A stretch of DNA of 64,000 bases from DASQPA01 sp963757335 (lineage in GTDB: Bacteria; Acidobacteriota; Thermoanaerobaculia; Multivoradales; UBA5704). Where the stretch lies: contig CAVWRJ010000005.1 in NCBI GenBank assembly GCA_963757335.1, forward strand, positions 1 to 64,000, in the 5' to 3' direction. This document shows positions 56,851-64,000 of the stretch, in pieces. Under the pieces are notes generated by a model. The model saw only the letters and a program-made list of their open reading frames with translations, searched no databases and was not told the DNA's origin. How positions within the stretch are numbered: the first letter of the stretch is position 1; each line of letters opens with the position of its first letter. Both the position numbers and the translations under genes were made by a program.

Positions 56851-56866
56851 GGAATTGTAACATTCC
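56851..56866 (-). promoter_or_regulatory. extended -10 overlapping a palindrome, upstream of pckA
   Basis: On the coding strand GGAATGTTACAATTCC is a palindrome-like sequence (GGAAT/ATTCC arms) containing TGTTACAAT, an extended -10, about 50 bases before the ATG. It is AT-rich in a GC-rich setting. A repressor could bind the arms over the promoter. Confidence 0.4.
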
Positions 56867-56922
56867 AGAGGCAAAGCTCCGCCTTGGGGCTCCCGCGGGC
56901 GGCATCGGCGGGCATCACCGGC

Positions 56923-57033
56923 GGGTACTGGGTCCTTTTGAACCTGCGGGCGGTCTCCTTCGGGCGCTCCGCGCAGCCAGCCTGTGCCCAGAATGGGTAT
57001 CGTCCGTCATCGGATTCCGGACGGGTACCCGCC
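56923..57033 (+). repeat. intergenic palindromic element, copy C
   Basis: In the 351-bp gap between pckA and the Rossmann gene. Left edge GGGTACTGGGTCC, right edge GGACGGGTACCC (near inverted). It holds the 42-bp core (56937-56978) and the 30-bp segment also found at 9297-9326. The rest of the gap shows only the pckA promoter candidate. Confidence 0.85.
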
Positions 57034-57155
57034 AGCCGGCCGCGCGGAGCGCGAAGGGCGCCGGGCGGGGTAGAATCGGGCCGCCCGCCCGCTTGCCGGC
57101 CGTGGCGTGGTTCTCATACGCGGGCATCCGTTCCATTCCCCAGGGAGATGATGAA

Positions 57156-58787
57156 TTGAACATCGCGAATCGCAAGGTTCTTGTGTTGGGCGGCTACGGC
57201 CTGGTCGGGACGGCCGTCTGCCGGCAGCTCCTCGAGCGCCGGCCGCGGGAGATCCAGATCCACAGCCTGCGGATGGAGGAGTCCGAGAAGGCCAGAGAGG
57301 AGCTCCTCTCCGAGGCGGGGGAGACGGTGTTCTCGGTCTCGGCGGGCGACATCTTCGGCCTGATCGGCGAACCCACGCTCCGGGAGCGCATCCGCGCCCA
57401 GATCTCCAAGCTCGGCGACTCGGACCTCGGCTCCTTCCTCTTATATAAGCTGCTCACCGAGTCGAAGGCGGAGATCGTCATCGATTGCGTGAACACGGCG
57501 ACCGGCATCGCCTACCGGGACATGTTCCGCGCCGCCGAGGCGGTCAACCGGATCGCCGAGGCGGGCGAGCTCGACCCGGAGGCGGTCGACCACCTGCTCG
57601 AATCCCTCTACATGCCCCGCCTCATCCGCCACATCCAGGTGATGTACCGCGGCATGAGCGACGTCGGCACCCAGGTCTACGTCAAGGTCGGCACCAGCGG
57701 CACGGGCGGCATGGGCTTGAACATCCCCTACACCCACTCCGAGGAGCGCCCGAGCCGGATGCTGCTGTCGAAAAGCGCCCTCGCCGGCGCCCACTCGATG
57801 CTCCTCTTCCTCATGGCGCGGACCCCCGGCGCCCCGATCACCAAGGAGGTCAAGCCGGCGGCGGCGATCGCCTGGAAGCGGATCGCCTACGGGCCCATCC
57901 ACCGCGGCCGCCAGCCCATCCACCTGGTCGACGCCCGGCCGCGCGCCATCGGCGACACCTTCTCGACCGAGGACCCCTCGGCCGCCACCCTCCGCGACGA
58001 GGTGCTGGAGACGGTCTTCATCGACACCGGCGAGAACGGCCTCTTCAGCCTCGAGGAGTTCTCGACTTTGACGACCGTCGAGCAGATGGAGTTCGTCACC
58101 CCGGAGGAGATCGCCGAGTACCTGGTGATGGAGATCGAGGGGCGTAACACCGGCCACGACATCATCAACGCGCTCGACAACGCCGTCCTCTCCCCGACCT
58201 ACCGGGCGGGCATGCTCCGCCACTGGGCCCTGGAGCGGATGATCGAGCTCGAAGAGCAGCACGGCACCCACAGCGTCGCCTTCGAGATGCTGGGACCGCC
58301 GAGAAACTCGAAGCTCCTCTTCGAGGCCCACCTGCTGCGGCTCGCCTTCAAGACCATGCGCGCGGTGCGCGAGGCGACCCCCGAGGGGGTGCGGGACGCC
58401 CTCGACAAGCTCGTCCGCGAGGACCACGAGGCCGCCAACCGGGTGGTAGCGGTGGGCATCCCCATCCTCCTCGACTCGGGCGAGATCGTGCGGAGCCCCA
58501 AGGTGATCGTCCCGGCCGACGCCTGCAACCAGAAGGTGACCCCGGAGAAGCTGGAAGCCTGGGTGGCGGACGGCTGGGTCGACCTGCGGCTCGCCAACTG
58601 CGCGAAATGGATCGAGCGCTTCAGGCGTATCCAGACCGAGATCGACGCGATTCCGGAGGACGACACCTCCAGCCGGCACCTGCGGAACCGCCGCTTCTGG
58701 CAGGAGGGGAGCCGAGGCATTCAGCCGGGCAAGATCGTGGGCTGGATCCTCTCCGTCGAGGAGAAGGGTTCGCGGATGAAGCGGTAG
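57156..58787 (+). CDS. Rossmann-fold SDR-like protein of unknown function
   Basis: 543 residues. Start chosen at TTG 57156 because AGGGAG lies 8 bases upstream and the NAD(P)-binding motif VLVLGGYGLVGTAVCRQLLE follows directly; upstream codons look non-coding. Other segments: EIVIDCVNTATGIAYRDMF, GTSGTGGMGLNIPYTHSEER, WALERMIELEEQHGTHSVAF. The length is about twice a typical short-chain dehydrogenase and the catalytic Y-x3-K was not identified, so the annotation stops at NAD(P)-binding. Convergent with the next gene. Confidence 0.75.
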   Translation: MNIANRKVLVLGGYGLVGTAVCRQLLERRPREIQIHSLRMEESEKAREELLSEAGETVFSVSAGDIFGLIGEPTLRERIRAQISKLGDSDLGSFLLYKLLTESKAEIVIDCVNTATGIAYRDMFRAAEAVNRIAEAGELDPEAVDHLLESLYMPRLIRHIQVMYRGMSDVGTQVYVKVGTSGTGGMGLNIPYTHSEERPSRMLLSKSALAGAHSMLLFLMARTPGAPITKEVKPAAAIAWKRIAYGPIHRGRQPIHLVDARPRAIGDTFSTEDPSAATLRDEVLETVFIDTGENGLFSLEEFSTLTTVEQMEFVTPEEIAEYLVMEIEGRNTGHDIINALDNAVLSPTYRAGMLRHWALERMIELEEQHGTHSVAFEMLGPPRNSKLLFEAHLLRLAFKTMRAVREATPEGVRDALDKLVREDHEAANRVVAVGIPILLDSGEIVRSPKVIVPADACNQKVTPEKLEAWVADGWVDLRLANCAKWIERFRRIQTEIDAIPEDDTSSRHLRNRRFWQEGSRGIQPGKIVGWILSVEEKGSRMKR

Positions 58788-58792
58788 GAAAG

Positions 58793-58825
58793 CCACCCCA
58801 GCCCTTGAGTCCAGGGCTGGGGTGG
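58793..58825. terminator. bidirectional hairpin between convergent genes
   Basis: 13-bp perfect stem CCACCCCAGCCCT / AGGGCTGGGGTGG with a 7-base loop, 6 bases after the stop at 58787. T-run is lacking on either side, so its strength is uncertain. Confidence 0.7.
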
Positions 58826-58843
58826 GACTTCAAACCGGGACGG

Positions 58844-59416
58844 TCAGTTGGCGCGGATGCCGACGAGCCGGAACGGCTGGCTGCCGAGGCTCACGACTTC
58901 CAGGGTGTCGCCGCTCGGATGGAGCCTGGCGGCGGCGATCATCTGACCTTCCCCGTTGTCGTTCTTGTCGAGGTGGAGCTCCAGGTAGCCGAAGGGGTAC
59001 TTCGACGACCGGGTGATGCGGGAAAGCTCGAAGCCCTGAAGCGGCCGGTTGAAGAGGACCCGGAGCGTGCGCCCGCTGGGCCCCTCCTCGGAGAAGACGG
59101 CCGCGACCGGATAGCCGATGCCGCCCCCCACGCTCAAGGTGCCGGCATCCTCCTGCCAGAGTTTGTCGCGAAGCGAGAAGGGACCCCGCCTCGCCAGGGT
59201 GCCGGTGATCCGTTCGAGATCGGCCTCGTCCGAGTAGTGGTTGACCGAGAGGATGAACGGCTGGCTGGACCGGGCACCCCCATATAGATTCACCAGAGCG
59301 CCGGTGAAGCGCTCGGAATGGGTCGGGACTGGAGAGGTCGTAGCCGCCATCACGGAGGTCGCCGCGAGGACGGCCAGTAGGCTGAAGACCAGGGGTAGTT
59401 TCTTCGTTGCGCTCAT
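58844..59416 (-). CDS. secreted protein of unknown function
   Basis: 190-residue exported protein. ATG 59416 follows AAGGAGA by 7 bases; signal peptide KLPLVFSLLAVLAATSVMA. The mature part is beta-rich (GARSSQPFILSVNHYSDEAD; LRVLFNRPLQGFELSRI; YLELHLDKNDNGEGQMIAAA). No family recognised. A 241-base gap to the tricorn gene shows nothing clear. Confidence 0.75.
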   Translation of the reverse strand: MSATKKLPLVFSLLAVLAATSVMAATTSPVPTHSERFTGALVNLYGGARSSQPFILSVNHYSDEADLERITGTLARRGPFSLRDKLWQEDAGTLSVGGGIGYPVAAVFSEEGPSGRTLRVLFNRPLQGFELSRITRSSKYPFGYLELHLDKNDNGEGQMIAAARLHPSGDTLEVVSLGSQPFRLVGIRAN

Positions 59417-59657
59417 CAGATTCTCCTTGGCTCCGGGGAGCTCCCGAAGCTCTGACCTCTTGGAGTGCAACTTCGAGACCGGCCGGTCTCGCTGGCCCGC
59501 ATCCTCGCAAACCTCTGATTTCACTAGGAATCGCAAGCAGCGAGAGCCGCCCGGGCACGGCGGGTGGACATCTTGAGAGGACAGCGGCGCTCCCTCTCGT
59601 GGACGCCAGGTGGGCGGCCTCCCGGCCGCCCACGTTCTTCATCGACTGCACCCTCCC

Positions 59658-62600
59658 TTACGGCAGCTTCGGCGCCGGCGGCACCGTCACCTGGACCGGC
59701 GGGTTCTTCTTGAGCTGCTCCAGGAGCACCTCGACCGCCTTTTCGAGGCTGGGGTCCTGCCCCTTGGCCACCTTGTCGGGGCTGTCGACGACCTCGATGT
59801 CGGGGGCGACGCCGATGCCCTCGATGTCCCACTTGCCCTCCGTCGAGAGGAAGCGGAAGGCCGGGGTCGAGAGCGAGCCGCCGTCCAGGAGCGGCGGGTT
59901 GCCGGAGAGCCCGATCAGGCCGCCCCAGGTGCGGGTACCGATGAGCGGCCCCAGGCCGAGCTTCTTGAAGTAGTAGGGGAAGGCGTCGCCGCCCGAGCCG
60001 GCGCTGTGGTTGATCAGGCAGGCCTTGGGGCCGGTGTTGACGAAGCCGGGGGTCGGGTAGGGCTCGATCCCCCGCGCCGCCCAAGTAGTTGAGGAGAGGC
60101 CGGTGGAGGAGGTCGATCATCCGGTCGGGGATGAAGCCGCCGCCGTTGTAGCGGTCGTCGAGGATCAGGGCCTCCTTGTTGGACTGCGCGTAGAAGCCCC
60201 GGAACAGCTCGCGGTTGCCCTCGACCGCGGTGTTGGGCAGGTGGATGTAGCCGATCCGCCCGCCGGAGAGCCGCGTCACCTTCTCGCGGTTCGTCCGCAC
60301 CCAGTCGAGATAGCGCAGGTTGATGCTCGCGCTCGATCGGCTGCACCCGCTCCTCGTGCGCCCCGGCGGTCGCCGGACTGCCGTTGACGAGGAGGGTCAC
60401 CACCCGCTTCGCCTTGTTCTCCAGGAGGCGGTAGAAGTTGTCCACCCCCTTGGTCGTCTGGCCGTCGACCGCCAGGATGTAGTCGCCGGCCGCGACCCGG
60501 ACCCCGGGTTCGGTGAGCGGCGAGCGGAAGTCCGCCAGCCAGTTCTCCCCCGGATAGATCTTGGCGATCCGGAAATAGCCGGAGGGATCGGCCTCGATCT
60601 CGGCGCCCAGGAGCCCGCCGGAGATGCGCTTGACCGGGCTCTCGTCCGCCGGCCGCTCGACGTAGACGTGGCCGGCCGAGAGCTCCCCGCCCAGCTCGCC
60701 GAGGAGGAAGTCGAGGTCGGAGCGGCTGGCCATGTAGGGGACGAGCCGGGCGTAGCGATCGCGCATGGCCTTCCAGTCGACCCCGTTCATGCCCGGGTCG
60801 TAGAACCAGTCGCGGAGGATGCGCCAGGCGTCGACGTACTCCTGCCGCCACTCCTCGCGCGGCACGACCTTGACCTCCAGCCGGTCGAGGGCGAGGAGGG
60901 CCGAGGCGCTCTGGTTCGGCGCGGCATCGACGATGCCGTAGTCCTCGCCCTTGGCGAAGACCAGCTTCTTGCCGTCCGCCGAGATGTCGTAGCCGTCGAC
61001 GCCCTCCAGGACGACCGACTCCTTCTCGTCCTTCAAGTTGTAGACCCTGAGCTTGACGTCGCCGGCGCGGCCGTTGCGGTAGAAGACGCCATCGGCGTTG
61101 GCGGTCAGGTCGCGGTAGTCGCCGGACTTGCCGGGGAGGGCCCGCACCCGCTGATCGAAGCCGTCGAAGTCGATCTTCACCCGCACGGACTTGGGGGTGG
61201 CCTTGTCCGGCTTGTTGTCCTCGCCGCCCGGTGCCGTCTTCTCCGGCTTCTTGCCCTCGGAATCGGCGACCTGGTCGGCCAGGAGATCGAGCTTGGGCGG
61301 CTTGGGTCCCCTTGTTCCCTTTAGCACCCTTGGCGCCAGGGACGCCCGGGGTTCCCGTGTCGTTCTGGACCGGCTCCTCGTCGCTCTGCGGCAGGAAGAG
61401 GGCCGGGCCGTCCTTGGCGAGGATGCCGACGTAGACCCGGGTGGGGTCGGTGTAGAGGTAGTCGAACTCCCAGCCGCTGAAGGTGAGGTTGAAGTCGCGG
61501 TTGGAGAGGAAGTAGAGATAGCGGCCCTGGGGGTCCCAGTAGGGCTCGAACTCGTTGGAGCCGCTGTTGGTCAGCTGGCGGGCCTTGGAATCGTCCAAGC
61601 CGTAGACCCAGATCGAGGTGAGCCGCCGCCCCCCGCCCTTGACGTAGGCGATGTAGCGGCTGTCCGGCGACCAGCGGTACTGGGTGATGTCGTTGTAGGT
61701 GCTGTGGTCGGCATCCGTGACCCTGCCGCTCGCCACGTCGACCCAGCGCAGGCGCTGCTTCTTGTCGCCGAAGGCGAGCTTCTTGGAATCGGGCGACCAG
61801 ACCGGCGGAAAGCGCCAGATGTCGCCGTCGGTCGTCACCCGGCGTTCGTCGCCCGAGCCGTCGGCCCGGCGGAGCCAGATCTCGTACTCCCCCGAGCGGT
61901 CGGAGAGGTAGGCGACGGAGCGGCCGTCGGGCGACCAGGCGGGCGCCGTCTCGCGCACCCCCGGGGTCTGGGTCAGGTTGCGGATCTCCCCCTTCTGGGC
62001 GGGGACGGTGAAGATCTCGCCGTGCGCCTCCAGGAGGGCGCGCTTGCCGGTGGGCGAGAGGCTGACACCGTCGATGTTGCCGCGCAGATTCTTGAAATGC
62101 GGCAGCGTCTCCGGCAGGTCGCCGTAGACCTTGATCGGCACCCGGTGGCTCTTCTCGGTCGCCGGGTCGAACAGCCAGATCTCCCCGCCGTGCTCGTAGA
62201 CCACCTTGTCCGGCCCAGCGCTCGGCCAGAGGACGTCGTAGTCGTTGTGGTCGGTGACCTTGTGCACCTTCCTGGTCGCCGGGTCCATGGCGAAGAGGTT
62301 CAAGGTGCGCTCGCGGTCGGAGGTGAAGTAGATCGTGTTCCCCACCCAGACCGGCTGGTTGTCGGTGCCTGGGAAGTCGGTCATCCGCTCGGCGGTGTTC
62401 TTCGCCAGGTCGTAGATCCAGACGTCCTGCGCCCGGCCGCCGCGGTAGCGCTTCCAGGTGCGGAACTCGCGGGTGATGGGGGAGTAGACGAACTTGGTGC
62501 CGTCCGGCGACATCGAGCCCGAGCCGCTCTCCGGGATCGGGAGCGGCTTTTCCATGCCGCCTGCAGCGGGGACGACGTAGGGCCGGCCGACCCGGTCGTC

Positions 62601-63032
62601 GTAGGGGGTGCGGTCGGCACGGAAGACGATCGACTTGCCGTCCGGCGTCCAGTCGAGGACCTCGTTGTCGTAGCCGCCCCGCGGCGGCTGCCGGCCGATG
62701 TCGTTGTAGAAGGTCAGCTGGCGCGGCTCCCCGCCGTCGACGCTGATGACGTAGACCTGGAGGGTGCCGCTGTACTGGCCGGTGAAGGCGATCGAGCGGC
62801 CGTCGGGCGAGAACTTGGGGAAGAGCTCCTGCCCGGGGTGCGAGGTGAGCCGCCGCGCGATCCCCCCCTGGATGTCGACCACATAGATATCCCCTCCGTA
62901 GGAAAAGGCGATCTTGTCGCGCGAGACGTCGGGGAAACGGAGCAGCAGAGTTCCTTCCTCCTGCGGCTGCGCCGCGAGGAGGGCCGGCAGCAGGAGGAGG
63001 CCAGCCAGCAGGGCATAGAGAGTCTTCCGCAA
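59658..63032 (-). CDS. tricorn-like S41 protease with beta-propellers, three frame breaks
   Basis: Exported tricorn-core-like protease of about 1125 residues. TTG 63032 is chosen because AAAGGAG lies 6 bases upstream and a signal peptide follows (RKTLYALLAGLLLLPALLAA). Residues ~30-580 are two WD/TolB-like propellers (GQELFPKFSPDGRSIAFTG; TAPAWSPDGRSVAYLSDRSG). A collagen-like Gly-X-Y stretch then precedes the core: helical domain (LRDWFYDPGMNGVDWKAM), His in GELSAGHVYVE, a PDZ-like domain (GVRVAAGDYILAVDGQTTKG) and the S41 fold with nucleophile Ser in NHSAGSGGDAFPYYF. Breaks at ~61300-61325, ~60335-60345 and ~60083-60088. It degrades peptides. Three breaks could mean decay, but all motifs survive, so errors are more likely. 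Confidence 0.82.
61299..61347 (-). repeat. degenerate 9-bp/Gly-X-Y array in tricorn-like gene
   Basis: Bases encode GTPGVPGAKGAKGNKG, six Gly-X-Y triplets, between propeller and core. Its homopolymer runs (AAAGGGAACAAGGGG) hold the first frame break of the gene. Confidence 0.7.
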
Positions 63033-63128
63033 GAAAAGCTCCTTTCGTTCGTTGGACGCGGGCAATCCTAGCAGGGGACCGACCGGAGAGCGGGTGCGTT
63101 CTAGTACGCCAGCGAACGGGCGAGGTTT

Positions 63129-64000
63129 CTAGCCCGCCGCCGGTCGCCTGTCCGCAGCGCCCGCGGGGGCGAGGACCATCCGGTCCGGGCGGGCAAGGGC
63201 GATCCCGCGCTCGGCGAGCGCCCGGACGAGGGCGAGGCCGATCGCCTGCTGGCGGTCCATATAGAGGTTGTAGTCGGCGGCGAGGACGGCGTAGGCGACC
63301 TCGAAGTCGAAGCCGGCGGCGCCGAAGCCTTTCCAGTGCGCGCGGTCGAAGCGGACCTGCGGCAGCCCTTCGACGATCGTGCGGACGAGCCCGGGCACCG
63401 CCTCCAGCTGGTCGGCGGGGGTGCCGTAGGCGAGGCTGAAGGCGAAGGTGACGTTCCGCGTCTCCATCCGCCGGAAGTTCTTGATCCGGCCTTTCAGCAG
63501 GTCGGCGTTGCCGAAGACCAGCTGCTCGCCGGTCGCGCTCCGCAGGCGGGTGGTTTTGAGGCCGATGCTCTCGACCGTGCCGGTCGAATCGCCCACCCCG
63601 ATCGTGTCACCCAGGACAAACGGCTTGTCGAGGACGATCGAGAGCGAGGCGAAGACGTCCCCCAGGATGTTCTGGAGGGCGAGCGCCACGGCGATACCGC
63701 CGATCCCCAGGCCGGTGACGAGCGCGGTGACGTTGACCCCCAGGTTGTCCAGGGCGAGGAGGAGGAGGAGCACCCAGAGGACGAGCTTGGCGAGGAAGTG
63801 GAGGGCGCCCACCGTGGTCGCCGAAGCGGCATCGGTCGACAGCCGGCGCCGGCGGTAGCTCGCCACCCAGGCGTCGATGCCGGCCGACGACCAGATCGCC
63901 ACCTGGAGGAGGAGGGCGAGGATGGCGGCGGTACGGAGCGCCCGGTCGGCGGCCGGGGGGAGGGTCAGGGCAGCGCTCGCGAGAAAGAGCGCGGGGAGGG
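63129..64000 (-). CDS. MscS-family mechanosensitive channel, 5' end cut by window
   Basis: The C-terminal 290 residues of a small-conductance mechanosensitive channel or related transporter. The frame stays open to the right edge (LFLASAALTLPPAADRA; RTAAILALLLQVAIW), so the start lies beyond 64000. Helices LHFLAKLVLWVLLLLLALDN and pore-type helix LGIGGIAVALALQNILGDVF are followed by the beta domain (LDKPFVLGDTIGVGDSTGTV; TTRLRSATGEQLVFGNADLL) typical of MscS. It protects against osmotic downshock. Confidence 0.9.
   Translation of the reverse strand, partial: LPALFLASAALTLPPAADRALRTAAILALLLQVAIWSSAGIDAWVASYRRRRLSTDAASATTVGALHFLAKLVLWVLLLLLALDNLGVNVTALVTGLGIGGIAVALALQNILGDVFASLSIVLDKPFVLGDTIGVGDSTGTVESIGLKTTRLRSATGEQLVFGNADLLKGRIKNFRRMETRNVTFAFSLAYGTPADQLEAVPGLVRTIVEGLPQVRFDRAHWKGFGAAGFDFEVAYAVLAADYNLYMDRQQAIGLALVRALAERGIALARPDRMVLAPAGAADRRPAAG

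Overview
The window is GC-rich, tightly packed bacterial chromosome. There are no rRNA or tRNA genes, no CRISPR array, and no recognisable insertion-sequence transposase. Several things point to an Acidobacteriota-like genome: the outer-membrane-type gene set (an MreB/RodA elongasome, a PpiD/SurA-type chaperone, an OPT transporter, a tricorn-like protease), a secreted protein with the PCRLLDTR...VDVNGYF C-terminal module, many DUF-type lipoproteins, and a GTCATCCTGAG-type dispersed motif. The Thermoanaerobaculia/Holophagae side is my guess. This is inference from gene content; no marker gene was aligned.

Layout. 1-5.2 kb: MOSC protein (cut by the left edge), two coupled SGNH hydrolases, a ferritin-like protein, a Gly-rich secreted protein and a strong terminator. 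5.3-9.3 kb: OPT transporter, MsrA-like secreted protein, Uma2 nuclease-like protein. 9.4-17.4 kb (minus strand): DNA ligase, ApaG, RecQ, a sulfite-oxidase/cysteine-dioxygenase pair, SpeA, a methyltransferase. 17.4-18.9 kb: MaoC and adenosine deaminase. 19.0-19.6 kb: first copy of a striking 21-bp-phased dyad element. 19.7-24.4 kb: quinone-oxidoreductase-like enzyme and a TPM/Tim44-like three-gene operon. 24.5-35.2 kb: a long minus-strand run FecR protein-mreB-mreC-mreD-mrdA-rodA-rng-kinase/glycosidase fusion, i.e. the rod-shape machinery with RNase G. 35.3-43.5 kb: PpiD, RuvA, a secreted Ig-like protein, RuvB, lipid kinase, DoxX, GlnRS. 43.6-49.7 kb: Uma2, a giant spermidine-synthase-like membrane protein, hybrid histidine kinase. 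49.8-54.6 kb: FAD oxidase, RsgA, ECF sigma/anti-sigma/DUF4252 operon. 54.6-55.1 kb: second dyad element. 55.2-64 kb: PckA, a Rossmann protein, a secreted protein, a tricorn-like protease, and an MscS channel cut by the right edge.

Four sequence-level signals stand out. (1) Two ~0.5 kb intergenic elements, 35 kb apart, each lie between convergent genes. Each has 11 A-tracts at exact 21-bp spacing, then a 7-bp centre, then T-tract positions at the same 21-bp spacing in mirror orientation. They share a left-end hairpin with a compensatory change and a right-end motif. I know of no described element with this design. (2) In-frame 9-bp tandem arrays occur in seven genes. (3) A 42-bp intergenic core occurs in three exact copies, one of them inside a ~90-bp unit flanked by 10-bp direct repeats. 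(4) Reading-frame breaks are unusually dense (13 genes, 15 breaks), including glnS and ruvB. Because such genes are normally essential or important, most breaks are probably indel errors in the sequence rather than true pseudogenes; affected genes are annotated as single CDS with the break noted.
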